NCBI GenBank assembly: GCA_029204225.1 | Contig: CM055110.1 | Location: 2,839,349-2,903,348 of the forward strand | Direction of reading: 5' to 3' | Length of the DNA stretch: 64,000 bases | From: Diphasiastrum complanatum | Taxonomy: Eukaryota; Streptophyta; Lycopodiopsida; Lycopodiales; Lycopodiaceae | Shown: positions 1-11,149 of the stretch, one piece after another | Layout of the letters: each line of letters begins with the position of its first letter | How positions within the stretch are numbered: the stretch's first letter is position 1 | Translations under genes and position numbers: made by a program | The notes under the pieces: generated by a model | Told to the model about the DNA's origin: nothing | Database searches by the model: none | What the model saw: the letters and a program-made list of their open reading frames with translations, nothing else

Positions 1-1
1 T

Positions 2-1701
2 GGAGATGCCACTCCAAAGCAAACTTCAAGGAAGACTCAAAGGCAAAGGGCTAAGCCATCAAGGCTAACCTATGATGAAAAAGGAAAGCAAGTGGTGGAC
101 AACTCTAACTTTGCTTTTCTTACCTCTTTTGATGAACCAACTTGTGTAGGTGAAGCAATTCAAAAGAAGGAATGGATCCAAGCCATGGATCATGAGCATC
201 AAGCACTCATCAAAAGCAACACATGGAGGTTGGTAAAGCTTCCAAAGGACAAGAAGGCAATTGGTTTAAGTGGATCTTCAAGATCAAGACAAATCAAGAT
301 GGATCAATCAACAAGTACAAGGCAAGGTTGGTGGCAAAGGGGTATGCTCAAGAATATGGTATTGACTATGATGAGACCTTTGCACCCGTGGCAAAGATGG
401 TAACTATTCGAATCCTAATCTCTCTTGCAACTCTTTATGATTGGGATATGTGGCAAATGGATGTTACTAATGCCTTCTTGAATGGTGATCTTGAAGAAGA
501 TATTTACATGGAGCAACCCGAGGGCTATGTTTCACATGATGAGCCTAATCATGTGTGCTATCTCCAAAAGAGTTTGTATGGGCTAAAGCAAGCACCAAGG
601 AGTTGGTATGCTAAGCTCAATTCCTTCTTACTTTCTCAAAACTTTGTTATGAGTGAGTATGATCATTCTCTCTACTTTAGATTGAATGAAAATGATATCA
701 CTTTACTTTTGATCTATGTTGATGACATTATCTTAAGTGGTGGTAACAATCTAGATATAGATGAAATCAAGATGGCACTCAAAAGAGAGTTTGAAATTCA
801 AGATCTTGGTAAACTTCATTATATCTTAGGAATAGAGATTATTAGAACTTCTAAATCTACATTCATATGTCAAGAAAAGTATGTTAACTCTATTCTAAAA
901 AGGTTTCATATGGAAGATTGTAAAGTTGTTTCTACTCCTATGGAATCAAATGTAAAGCTAACTACAAGAAGTAATGAAAGATCCTTCAAGGACATTACTC
1001 TCTATAGAAAGCTAATAGGATCTCTTATATGGTTAACCATCACAAGACCTGATCTAAGCTTTGTGGTTGGTAAACTAAGTCAATTTATGCAAGATCCTAG
1101 TGAGGCTCATTGGAAGCTAGGAAAGAGAGTACTTAGATACATCTCGGGATCTAGAGATTTTGGCATCTTGTATGGAGGTACTACACCTAACCTTTGTGGA
1201 TTTTCAGATTCAGATTTTGCAGGTGATCAAATGGATAGGAAGTCAACAAGTGCCTTTGCAATCTATCTTGGAGATGGAGTGGTCTCATGGCTATCAAAGA
1301 AGCAACCAACTATCTCTCTATCTTCCACCGAAGCCGAGTACAAGGCATTAACAACATGCACCAAGGAGATTCTTTGGATCAAGAGGATGTTATTGGATCT
1401 TCACTTGCTGGAACTAGAGAAGACTCCAATCATACTTTGTGATAGCCTTTCAGCCCAAAGCTTGGCAAGCAATCCTGTTTTTCATGCAAGGAGCAAGCAC
1501 ATTGAGATTGCTCACCATTTTGTGAGAGATCAAGTCATTGCCAAAGAGGTGGAGCTTCAACATGTCTCTTCAAAGGAGTGTGTGGCTGATATCTTCACCA
1601 AACCATTGGGAAAGGACCTATATTTAATGCATAGATCTAATCTTGGAATGTGCTCAAAGACTATGTTGAAACTAGCATCCAATGTTGAAGAGGGAGTGTG
1701 A
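2..1701 (+). pseudogene. Copia reverse transcriptase-RNase H (pol C-terminus)
   Basis: End of a Ty1/copia polyprotein. The RT copies element RNA into cDNA, and RNase H removes the RNA strand inside the virus-like particle. Frame 2 is open from the window edge and carries the start of RT (KKEWIQAMDHE, NTWRLVKLP). Around 261-266 one T appears to be missing, and the frame continues in the ORF beginning at 223 with FKWIFKIK. Visible landmarks are FAPVAKM, MDVTNAFLNG, LYGLKQAPRSWY, the catalytic YVDD (residues 165-168 of the ORF at 223), the RNase H acidic residues in SDSDFAGD, STEAEY and LCDS, and the terminal ADIFTKPL. Apart from the frameshift nothing essential is missing. The stop TGA overlaps the first bases of the LTR, as is common in copia elements. 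Confidence 0.93.
1687..1696 (+). promoter_or_regulatory. Polypurine tract of element B
   Basis: The purine run GAAGAGGGAG lies immediately 5' of the LTR start TGTGAAAATTG. It is the expected primer for plus-strand DNA synthesis. The same run occurs before the LTR fragment at 4188, so the two LTR families are related. Confidence 0.8.
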
Positions 1702-2351
1702 AAATTGTCAACATTTCCTAGCTAGTTTGAGGCCTAAATTGGCTAAAATTGTAAATAGTTTTGGTTCTGGAGTTTCACACGTGTGAACCAGGCCACAATG
1801 TTTTTATTTACTGTATTTTTTCAGTATGATGAAGTGTCAAACTTCATACCCTTCAAAATGAGACCATTTTGATGTATTTTGGTCATATAAGCCATTTTTA
1901 GCTATTTTTCCTATATAGGGAATATCTAGGGTCAAGTACCTTCTAGAGAGAGGAGAGAGAGTCATCTTCCTCATCCATAAATAGTAGGGAAGTCGTGGAG
2001 AACAGGTTGGAGAAACCTTTTGTATGCTTCATTGAGATCAATAGATCATTGTCATTGTTTCTTCCTCCATTGAGAGCATTGTTGTGTGTATTGTCTTCAA
2101 GCTATTGTGTATGATCTTAGGTGCTTTCCAAAAGTGATAGGCTGATGTATTATGGACTGTATAATGCTATTTTGGGCCGCACTTGATGTTTATGGAAGTT
2201 TCCATTTGTGATAAATGCTTTTTGATCAAGTTCTTTGCATTCTAGGTAGCATAGAATGTGTTGCCAATTCCTAGCTTATGTAGTTTGGAGTGCAAGCATT
2301 CAAGCCAATGATCTTGGAGTTTAGATCCACTTAGGATCTGTATTTTTCACA
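1697..2351 (+). repeat. 3' LTR of element B (655 bp)
   Basis: Starts TGTGAAAATTG after the polypurine tract and ends TTTTTCACA, giving inverted TGTGAA/TTCACA termini. It contains a TATA-like CTATATAG near 1907-1914, which probably marks the U3 promoter, followed by a GAGAGAGGAGAGAGA stretch in the likely transcribed part. The palindrome TTCACACGTGTGAA, with a CACGTG core, lies at 1774-1787, upstream of the TATA. Confidence 0.88.
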
Positions 2352-4187
2352 ATGTCTTCATAAAGAGAGTAGATCAAATGGTTCTATCAAGAGACTTGGT
2401 GAGGGAGATAGTCACAAGTCAAGAAGAAGAGAAGTATGTGAAGAGTTCAAAGTAGGATGTACTTTGAATGATGTCACTGTGAATGATAGTGAGGAAGAAC
2501 CATTATCATATGAGTCATTACCTAAAACATTGAGTAGAAGTTCTTGTTTGAAAAAAAGAGAGTACTTCAATCATCCTTATGTTAAAGGTACTAATCATGT
2601 TTTTCATGGCTTCTAATGTTTTTGAGGTTTCTACTTCTTATGATGCAATCATTAAGAGGGAGTCTTATGAAGGAAAGAGAAATGGAAGATTGGTTCTTGG
2701 GAAGATCCAAGGCATGGATCTCACATATCTTCATGAACTCAAAGGATTATATGATTATATATTGATCACTCATGATCAAGATGGCAAAAGGTTGGCTGGA
2801 GAAGACTACATGGAACAAATCGAGAGACAATTTCTTCAAGAGATCTCATTGGTAAGCTTTTTGAGGTCTGTTATGGACTCAAGAAGGCTAGATTTATTAG
2901 GTTTGATACTCATATTCACCTACTCTACTTCATGTTGGATGGAAAGTTTGGAATCTATCTTTTGATTTATGATGCTGACATTGTTTTCACTAACCTTTGT
3001 GCAAATTCAAGCTCAAGCATTGATGAGATTTTGTTGGATCTAGATCATATGTATATCTTTGATGATCAAGAGAAATGTAAGCAAGTGGAAGTGACTCACT
3101 TTGCTTTACTCACATGGAGAATTTTCTTGTGTAGATGATGCTATGCAAGTGGATATTGGTTCTCATGGTTTTTCATACTGGAAAAGCAAGTAATGTATCT
3201 GGAAAACAAAGTTTGTTTAATGACTTTGATGGTCAAGAGGAAGATCAAGAGGTTGGTCTCAAAGGGCTTCAACACAAAAGGAAAGGTGCCAATTTGGAGC
3301 TAGTCAAGAGCATCAAAGGAAGGTTATTTGGAAAGATGTTATGGATCTATTTTTGCAGCTTATTGAAGACTCAATTAAGGTCAAAGGAGCAGCAAGGATG
3401 TGTTGTTCAAGTTTACTTTACTTGTTTCATCTCATGTTTGAGCTATTTCATGTGGATGTGTGCAAATTATCAAGATATGGACAAACTAGCTACATTGTCT
3501 TGCAATATCTTATTGTTGGAGTTGTACTAGCATTCTTGGCTGGTTTTGTTGATGGAAATGAAGATATTGGAGGCTCATTATATCATTCATCCATGATCAA
3601 GTTCTCAAGTTTTGAGCTACTTGATGTTAATGTTTGGAGATTGTCATTTTTTGGTGAATTGATGGTCATTTTCTTGTGTCAAGTAGATCTTGAAGATGGA
3701 CTACTGCAACCTACTTGGTTTATGGAGTCATGTGGTGCTGGATTTGCATCATTAATGTACTCACCTACTCATGGATTCCTAAGGTTTGATGGTTTCTTGT
3801 GGCAAGATGGAGATGGAGGCTCATTCATGGAGTTTTATGGTGGAGACATATCAAGAAAGGACAAAGTTGGAGGAGACAAGCAAGCAAATGGTCATCACTC
3901 ACATTTATTGTTTGGTTGCTATAATTTTCCAGAGAGTTCAAAGTTCTAAGCATAAAGGAATCATTTCATTCACATTCTATTTGGTTCTTCACGTTCTAGT
4001 TATATCTTGATGTGTAAAATTGATGTAAGAAATAGTGAAGCATCCAATTTGGACACTATTCTCTATATCAATTATGAAAGATACTTTAGAACCTTAGAAA
4101 GGAGATCTATACTTAGGATGGAGATCATTCTAAAGTTGGATCAAAGCTCTATTGTCAAAACTATGCCAAAACTAGTTGAAGAGGGAG
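2352..4187 (+). mobile_element. Interior of an LTR element without recognisable coding
   Basis: 1.8 kb between the end of element B and a second polypurine tract/LTR start. Open frames occur (2579-2965, 3341-3949), but their translations show no gag, protease, integrase or RT motif. The last 40 bases (CTAGTTGAAGAGGGAG, then TGTGAGAG) have the same layout as the end of element B. The stretch is therefore best read as the interior of a non-autonomous or heavily decayed copia-related element. Part of its word use (for example GCTTCTAATGTTTTTG) recurs at 39850-39870. A captured host sequence is possible but I cannot identify one. Confidence 0.5.
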
Positions 4188-4294
4188 TGTGAGAGATTTC
4201 AACTAGTTTAGTCTAGTTTAGTCACATTTTGGTAAATTGTTAATAAGAGTCCAAAACTCATTTTAGACTTAGAGATAAACTTGTTGAAGATATA
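4188..4294 (+). repeat. Truncated LTR (5' about 107 bp)
   Basis: Begins TGTGAGAGATTTC directly after a GAAGAGGGAG polypurine tract, so it is the start of a 3' LTR. It breaks off where the opposite-strand copia element C1 begins. The exact junction (4294-4330) cannot be set by eye. Confidence 0.6.
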
Positions 4295-4299
4295 TTAGT

Positions 4300-5866
4300 C
4301 TAAAATACATTCAATAAACACTTTTTGAAAGTGTGAAAAAGTTGGTAGTCGAGTTCGAGAGAGATTCAAATTTGAACTTTGGGTATGGCTTTTTGTGAGA
4401 TTTAGCAATAGCACAAGCCTCTTGGAGAATGACTTTGGCAAGCCAATAGCTTTGGCTTCTTTGGTCATAGAGAGCATGGATTTGTAGTTGGGATGTCCCA
4501 ACCTCCTATGCCATAATTCCTCCATAGAGAGCTTGTTCACAAGAGCAACATTACAAGCATTCACATACTCATTTGGATCTAGTTTATAGATGCCTCCAAA
4601 TCTAGATCCTAATGCAAGTATCTCATCATTCTTCTTGATAGTGCAAGTATCAACACTGAATTTTACATCAAGGCCATTATCAAGCAATTGGCCGACACTA
4701 ATAAGATTCTTGGTAAGCTTAGGTACATAAAGAACTTTAGAGAGAGAAATAACTTTAGAGGATGCAAGCTTCAAGAGAGTGTTCCCTATGCCTTCAATGG
4801 GACATTCAAAATCATTTGCTGTGTATATTGATTTCTTGACTCCATCATAAGGTGCAATAGAAGAGAAGGAGTCCTTGGAGCTACACATATGTGAAGAGGC
4901 TCCACTATCAATATACCATAGGCCATCCTTCTTGAAAGGAGTAGATGAGAAACTAGAGACCATAAGAGATCCCTCTCTATCACTTGCAATAGTGTCTTCC
5001 TTCTCATTGGTAATGTTGGCTTGCTTGAGTTTATTCTTCTTTTTGAAGCAATTGGTGGCATAATGGCCTTTCTTGCTACAATAAAAGCACTTGATCTTCT
5101 TCTTCTTGAGCTTGGATGATGAAGCATTAGAGGAATCAGCTTCCTCCTCATCTTTGTCTTTGGATTTGACTTTGTCCTTGCTTGAATATTGTTGACGTTG
5201 GTTCTTGCTCCTCCCTTTGTGCTTATCCTTGGCAAAGAGAGCTTTGCCATCATTATGAGTGAGAGAGAGCTTGTCCATCCTCAAGATCTTGTACTCTTAT
5301 CTTGATTCTTCTGAAATTAGCACACTTTGGAGAGCCTCCAAACTTGGTAGCTCCTCCTTAATGGCATAGGATTGGACAAGGTTATCAAATTCACTTCTCA
5401 AGCCATTGAAAATGACTTGAACTAGCTCATTTTGATTGATGGAATCACCAATACAAGCAAGTTCTCTATGAATATCTTTTACTCTCAAAACATAACTAGA
5501 TGCACTCTCATCACTCTTTTGGCTACTTTGAAAGACTTGATTCCTAAGAGTGAGAAGCCTAGAGGTATTCTTAGCCTCATAGATAGACTTGAGACAATCC
5601 CAAGCTTCTTTGGCTATTGTACAAGTACCTATCTCCCTCAATATCTCATTAGAGACATTCATCTTAATGTAGTGGAGAGCCATCCTAGTTCTCTTTTTGT
5701 ATTTTTGAACCTCTTGAAGAACTTGTGGTTCTTCTTCAAGGCCAAGAACTATGTCCATCACATCTTGAAGGATCAAGATGGACTCCATCCTCATTTTCCA
5801 AATTGAATAGTTTGAAGTGGACAATCTTTCACTTGGTTCCAACAAGGATGAACCCATTGAAGACAT
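4300..5866 (-). pseudogene. Copia Gag-protease of element C1
   Basis: Gag starts with MSSMGSSLLEPSERL at 5866 and contains a copia gag (UBN2-type) domain, e.g. NYSIWKMRMES and EAWDCLKSIYEA. It is followed by a lysine-rich linker and a zinc knuckle CFYCSKKGHYATNC (CX2CX4HX4C) near 5090-5050. The protease has an intact catalytic DSGASSH, then LTKNLISVGQLL, then the pre-integrase HRRLGH. One in-frame TAA at 5297-5299 interrupts Gag; C4 has CAA (Gln) at that site, so this is a C-to-T nonsense change. The reading frame is otherwise continuous from 5866 to 4295. The last about 40 codons no longer look like integrase, so the true break is upstream of the nominal stop. Confidence 0.9.
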
Positions 5867-6609
5867 TTGAAGTGAAGAAAACTCAAATGATGAACAATAA
5901 ATGTTGCTACACACTCTCAATAGGATCCAATAATAGAGCACTATCTACTCCTATGAAAGATCTTGCAACTATTTGTGAATTGATTCTCACTAGCTACACA
6001 AATCTCTTTAAAATAAGATCTATTTCACATCAAATGATGGAGTATAGGCAAAGTTAGGATCAAACACTCTTAGCCCGTGTGAAGTACACTAAGAAACCAA
6101 ATTTGACTCAAATACAATAATATTGCATGAAACAAAATGGCTAAGATCTCAAAACAGTGCCTAGATCACATATAGATGAGATTGGTAAGCATACAACTGT
6201 GATTTTGGATCAACCAAGAAATCTCTTGACCAAACCAAATGTGTCCACCCAGGCCTAGATGCCCTACCTAATCCTCTTCAAAATCTTATAGCTTCTGATT
6301 GGCTCAACCAAATGGAATGAAACTGACTGCATCAGAAACTAGACAAAAATAGCTTCAAAACAAGCTATCAAGCAAGATAAATGGATCAAGCATGAGAGAG
6401 AACTTCCAAACTGAAATTGAATGTTCCTCACACGTGTCTGAGCACCTGATTTTGTACAGTACCAGGTCAGACCCAATCAATGCCCTTTTGATCTCTTTTG
6501 ATCCAAAACTGAACAAGATAGCTAGGAAAATGGGCCTTGACAATTTCTAGCTCAAGATTGATGAATAGTTTTCACTTAAATGGATCAAAATGCATGTTAA
6601 CCTTAGGTA

Positions 6610-6622
6610 GGCTCTGATACCA
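6610..6622 (-). promoter_or_regulatory. Primer binding site of C1
   Basis: On the minus strand it reads TGGTATCAGAGCC, complementary to the 3' end of plant initiator Met-tRNA, three bases after the LTR end. Confidence 0.9.
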
Positions 6623-6625
6623 TGT

Positions 6626-7371
6626 TGATTTCACACGTGTGGATTGTCCACAACATGTACTTTGTGATCTCCTAAGGTGTGTAGATACACCAAGATCAAG
6701 ACTAGATTGAGATTCAAGATCAATCTTAGATCCTATGGCAAAAACACACTACTACATGCATTCAATCACTTCCAAATCTCACTCACACATTTGGGAAGTA
6801 TTCAAAAATTATTCTAAGTAAAAACAAGCTACTCTCCTTGGGTAGAGAGAGAAAAAACCATCATGAGCTCTCGGGTAGAGAGAGAAAGCTAGAAATTCAA
6901 TGACACTCAAAATCCACACAATCACTAAATCAATTAGATCCAAAATGAGGAGTACAATGATACTAGTAGATCCACGAGCTACCACTATGCTTAATTATGA
7001 TTGGACCACACTTTGACCACACTTTGTCACCTCTTGATCCTATTGGACCATTGATCCATGCACCTCTTAATTCTATTGGACTATATTCAAGCACACCTCA
7101 AATTCCTATTGGACCTCACATGGTTCCACCTCTAAATCCTATTGGACCTCTTAAAATTCATCAAACAAAGGTATTACACTTGTCTACACTCTAATTGGCA
7201 CGAGTTTAGCCTCTTACTCTATTTTGGCTCAATAGTGGCATTACAAGTGGAAATGCATAATTTGCCATCTATGCCATATTTGTTCCTATCAACATCCTAC
7301 ACCTAGATGCTTGATGTAAAAAACATAAGACCCCTATATCTAACATAGATAATCTTTTTCAATTCTTCACA
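6626..7371 (-). repeat. 5' LTR of C1 (about 746 bp)
   Basis: Minus-strand start TGTGAAGAATTG at 7371; end GTGTGAAATCA at 6626, just before the PBS. It is homologous along most of its length to the C4 LTR (57514-58333) and the LTR at 32881-33710. The palindrome CACACGTGTG sits at the 3' end of the LTR. C4's LTR begins about 80 bp further out, so the right-hand limit at 7371 may be a truncation. Confidence 0.8.
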
Positions 7372-7422
7372 GTTTTAGGGTTCATTAATGATGAAATTAA
7401 TGATGCATGTCGGTTCTCTCCA

Positions 7423-8392
7423 ATGATTTATGATTCTAGGCTATGTTTTGGTCAAAATTTGTTGGTTTTTCAAGCTTTTTGGCACAAAATAGATAGTAAG
7501 AACCAAAATCCAGCAGGATTAGATCAATTAGATGGTTGTAATTTTGTAAATTGGTTTGCATGTGTTAGAGAAAGAGCTGTATGTCAAGAATTTCCACTTT
7601 ATTGTGATGAAAAATTTGAAAATAGCCAAAAATCATCATTTTTGCTTGTTTTTTCATAAACTTGGATAGTAGGTGGCTGTAAAATACCATGTAGAGCTTG
7701 TAAAGAGGTGGACCAAAGTCTTTTGAAGCTTTCCTTGTAGTTAGAAATGGTTCAAAATCAACTATAGAGGATCAAATGCAATTGTAAAAAAAGACTGTAG
7801 TCGACTTTTTGCTATCGATTCAACCAAGACATTAAACATGGACTTTTCAGACACATTGGTGTTGCCTCGTCATTGTGCATAGGTGTGCATGAATTTCACA
7901 TTTTTTCTTTTTGTCAATTGTGACCAATGTTATATGAATCATCTACACTACTTTTTCATTACATCTATTTATTGTGAATTAAAATATGATCATAATAAAT
8001 CTCTAATCCTAACATTGCTAAATGTGCAGGTATTTTTTCAACCAGATCGACTAAACAAAAATTGGTGATATGTTGTTCAAATTAAGCCACATTCAAGACA
8101 TGTATTCGAAAATGCATATGTTGAGAATGAAATGGAAGATCTAAATTTGGACAACACAAGTATATCTGATGAAGATGTACATATATCTTCAAGTTTTATA
8201 AATCTTGAAAATCCGAGAATTGATTCTCATGATTCCAACGACTCAGATGATGAAGAGGACAACAATGATTCTTTGCATGATGACAATATTGAGAGAGGTT
8301 TTGATTTCGATAGTGATGATGAAAATCATCTTAGCGGGGATGAGTTGCAAGATATATTGGCTGATGAATTTGAATCTTGTGATGATGAATAA
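7423..8392 (+). pseudogene. Decayed CACTA-type (En/Spm) protein, DUF4216 C-terminal region
   Basis: At 8030-8075 the translation reads QVFFQPDRLNKNW, a stop, then YVVQIKPHSRHVFENA. This resembles the DUF4216 signature found at the C-terminus of CACTA transposase-type ORFs (QVFYVEDPLN.NWHVV...P). It runs into an acidic serine/aspartate-rich tail (8132-8392, DSNDSDDEEDNNDS... ending DDE), which is typical of such proteins. The upstream ORF 7423-7659, with a Trp/Cys-rich NFVNWFACVRERAVC segment, could be the region that precedes DUF4216. Stops and frame changes separate the pieces, so no working protein is expected. No CACTA terminal repeats were identified. The call rests mainly on the DUF4216-like motif. 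Confidence 0.5.
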
Positions 8393-9120
8393 AGTTTGTA
8401 CATGTCACAAATAATTTTGTCATAAAATGATACATTGTGGTCAATATATATTGTTTTCAAATTAGAATTATTACATCTTTCTATGATGTTGCATTTCTAA
8501 TGTTTCATTTCAAACGCATCTCACAATCACTTAGAATTGAAAAAACTTATCAATATTAATAGATGTGTGAACTAATTAAGAGAATAATTAGAGAACGTAA
8601 AACATTAATTATTTATATATTATAATTAAAAAGCATCTTCTTTGAGATAATAATACACTTTGCCACAATGTTCGATTATTCATTCATCTTTGCAAACACA
8701 CAAACGTGTATAACATTGCAATTTTTTTAATCAACAAATTAGCTTAACAAGCTACCACATGGCTCTCAATTGCAAGGTACTTAACATCCTTTCAAGTGCA
8801 AATTTAGCTCACACTATATTTTTACCCATTAATACCATATTGAGGTTAATGTCAAAATTTCATTAAGGAATTTTCTCAATATAGAAACACAATGTCCATA
8901 AATGCATAAGATAGCATGTTATATTCAACTGATAAAAATTTCAATTCGTTAGAGCATAATAATTTGACATAATGATCATTTAATTTTTAGTTCACTTTTT
9001 ATTATAAATATGCACTTATTCAAAACCTCAAAAAAAATCTCATTTGCTTTTAAATTAATCATAAAGTTGTTGTTCATCAACATATTATTCGTAATAGTTT
9101 AAAAAAAAAAATTACAACAA
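8393..9120. other. AT-rich non-coding stretch
   Basis: Very AT-rich, with no open frame of note and no LTR ends. It lies between the DUF4216-like remnant and the palindrome array and is probably the 3' non-coding part of the same DNA transposon. Confidence 0.4.
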
Positions 9121-9605
9121 ATTAATTTTGCCACGCGTGGCACTGCCATGTGTGGCAAATTTCCAAAGCAAAATCTCTTACGTATTGGTTTTTGATATTG
9201 CCACGCGTGGCAATAAAAAAGCCAACTCCCTGGAATTTTCTTTGGAGATTTGCCACGCGTGGCAAATTTTCAGAAATACATGTCACATGATAAGTGGTTA
9301 AATAATAACAGCCGTATGTGGCACTTCCACGCGTGGCTATGCCAGGCCGACACATTTTGGCGCTCATATTTCGAATTTTGAGTTTAAACTAATTTGTGTG
9401 GCACTGCCACACGCAGTGCCACGCGAAATTATAAATTTGTTGTCGGACCCCAACACCTCCAGCATGGATTTCACCGGCAAGGTCCCTGAAAAAGTTTTGA
9501 CGTTGATGTGCCACACGTGGCAGTGCCACGCAAAAGAAAAATGTCAAAATTTCGGCTAAGTATCGGGTTTGCGTGGTAGCGTCGCATGGCAAACTGCCCA
9601 TATGT
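9121..9605. repeat. Array of TGCCACGCGTGGCA palindromes
   Basis: About ten exact or degenerate copies of TGCCACGCGTGGCA or its half-site GCCACGCG within 485 bp. Perfect examples lie near 9130-9142, 9200-9212 and 9251-9263; degenerate or fused copies lie around 9146, 9311, 9328, 9398-9424, 9508-9535 and 9570-9600. The array is far more GC-rich than its flanks. Position and architecture suit the subterminal transposase-binding repeats of a CACTA element, but this is inference. It ends near a second near-palindrome, AGTACCAAAATTGGTACT, at about 9638-9655. The minus-strand ORFs over this region are by-products of the repeats. Confidence 0.75.
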
Positions 9606-9664
9606 GTAATTGTGCGAGGTACTTATTTGTTCTACTGAAGTACCAAAATTGGTACTATGGGTTG

Positions 9665-10036
9665 TGGTCTTAGTCTAAATCTCGATAAAGAAGACTTACC
9701 GAAATTGAGCTGAAATGTAAATTGTACAGACCAATATGACCAAGGGTGGTTAACATCTTAATGATGTAAAGATTCAAGAATCCATCTACCCAAACCACTA
9801 TATATGTCTTTGGCCTTGAGCCATTTGATCTTGCATAATCTAAAAGAAAATTTCTTTGGGGGGTTTCCCCATCTTGACCCCTCAACAAGTCTCATGAATG
9901 AATGCTTTTGTGATTGAATGATAAAATTTCTTTGTTAGGCTTTGAGTTCATCAGTGTTTTGTTGATTTGTTTCTTTTTAAGACACAATGTTTAAGTCAAG
10001 ACTTTAGAATTTATGAGTCCTTCACTTTGAGTTCAC
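9665..10036 (+). repeat. 5' LTR of gypsy element A (approximate)
   Basis: Ends GTTCACA four bases before a PBS and contains a clear TATA box (CTATATATG at about 9798-9806) at a sensible place for U3. The left boundary is uncertain: TGTGGTCTTAG at 9665 is a TG start compatible with the end, but no second LTR is in the window to confirm it. Confidence 0.55.
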
Positions 10037-10040
10037 AGTT

Positions 10041-10053
10041 TGGTATCAGAGCC
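10041..10053 (+). promoter_or_regulatory. Primer binding site of gypsy element A
   Basis: TGGTATCAGAGCC, complementary to initiator Met-tRNA, four bases downstream of the putative LTR end. Confidence 0.85.
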
Positions 10054-10405
10054 AAGGTATGCTATTTTTCTTTCTTTGTGAAATTGATGTGAAGGCTTTG
10101 TTTGTTCACACTTGAAGCCAATGCCAATTCATAGGAGTTTGTATGTTTACTTTCGAATAGACTTCCCTTCTGCTCAATTTTTTTTTTCTCCAAGATCTCT
10201 TTAATACTAGAGCTAATAGACTCCATTTGGGAGATCCTCGAGAATTGAATCTTCAACTTGCTTTTTATTTTAGAGACAATACTTTGCGAATTTGAGCTTT
10301 TATCTTTCCTTTTGGAGAATGGCTTTTCTTTGAATCACAAGTCTATTCGTACTTTTTGTCTTGAGTTTGTGTATTTCAGGCGATTACCAAAAACTCCAAT
10401 CCAAG

Positions 10406-11130
10406 ATGGATAGCTCCTCACGAGGCTCTTCAACCTCCTCTTCATCTATGTCGTCATCATCTCATGTTTCCTCCAAGTCAACTTCCTCTTCTCGATCAAG
10501 GAAAACGAGGTTTGCGAAAAGTAGATACTCTAATAATTCCAAGATTCGATTTGCAACATTACATCTAGATAAGTAGGCATCACTATGGTGGGCAGCTATG
10601 AAATCAAATCACGAAGCTGCATCTACATGGCATAGCTTTAAAAAACAAATTAAAGCCCACTTTTTGCCAAAAGAATATAAGAAAGATACTTTTGCTTCCT
10701 GGAATATCTTTAGACAAAAGCGAAATGAGAAAGTAGTGGAGTATGTCAAGAGATTCTGGGAGTTGCTTTAGACTTTGCATTCTATTTCCAAGAAAGAACA
10801 GAAAAGGAAGTTCTGTTCGGGTTTGCATAGAAGTATACAATATGGCTTAGATCTAGTACAAGATGATACTTTAGAGCAAGTCACATACTATGCTACCAGG
10901 ATTGAGCTGTTGGATAATCATCGAAATGGAGGCGGGAACAAAAGGAAGGAACCTCCCACAACTCAAAATCCAAAAGAAAAGCCTCAACGTCTTTCCAAAG
11001 AACAAATGCAGGTCTATTGCAAGGAAGGAAGATGCTTCAGTGTGGGAAAAAAAGACACCTTTTCTTCAAATGTCCCCTCAAAGATGCCAAAGCTTCAAGT
11101 GCAAACAAAGGAAAGCATGTGGCCTTGAAG
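10406..11130 (+). pseudogene. Gypsy Gag (element A)
   Basis: Starts MDSSSRGSSTSSSS, a Ser-rich leader. A capsid-like region follows: LWWAAMKS, WHSFKKQIKAHFLP, FRQKRNEKVVEYVKRFWEL, FCSGLHRSIQ. This is the usual plant gypsy gag layout. The frame is interrupted by TAG at 10574-10576 and TAG at 10769-10771, and shifts in the zinc-knuckle region (CKEGRCFSVGKK). All are inactivating. Confidence 0.82.
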
Positions 11131-11149
11131 ATACTCAAACCCATGACCT

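Larger units (their letters stand above)
1..2351 (+). mobile_element. Copia LTR retrotransposon, 3' part (element B)
   Basis: Runs from the window edge through reverse transcriptase and RNase H to a polypurine tract and a 3' LTR. The 5' LTR, gag, protease and integrase would lie outside the window. The coding part is nearly intact (one frameshift), so the copy is fairly young. Just downstream, at 2352, a second LTR-element interior starts, so B either inserted into that element or abuts it. The five bases after the LTR are ATGTC; without the 5' flank the target duplication cannot be tested. Confidence 0.93.
4300..7371 (-). mobile_element. Copia LTR retrotransposon, 5' half (element C1)
   Basis: Reads on the minus strand: 5' LTR 7371-6626, PBS, leader, gag from 5866, protease, and the start of the GAG-pre-integrase region. 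It then stops near 4300; integrase core, RT, RNase H and the 3' LTR are gone. Leader and coding sequence are clearly homologous to element C4 (57514-60915), which lies in the opposite orientation. Confidence 0.88.

Noticed and set aside
3341-3949. 202-codon frame with hydrophobic stretches as a captured host membrane protein
   Set aside because: No family signature, T/G-rich composition produces hydrophobic codons by itself, and the position fits the non-coding interior of an LTR element.
9122-9601. Two minus-strand frames of 70-81 codons
   Set aside because: They consist of translated TGCCACGCGTGGCA palindromes and have no protein-family features.
9660-9700. CACTA right terminal repeat (TAGTG) after the palindrome array
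   Set aside because: No TAGTG end with a 3-bp duplication could be found; the transposon boundary is left open.
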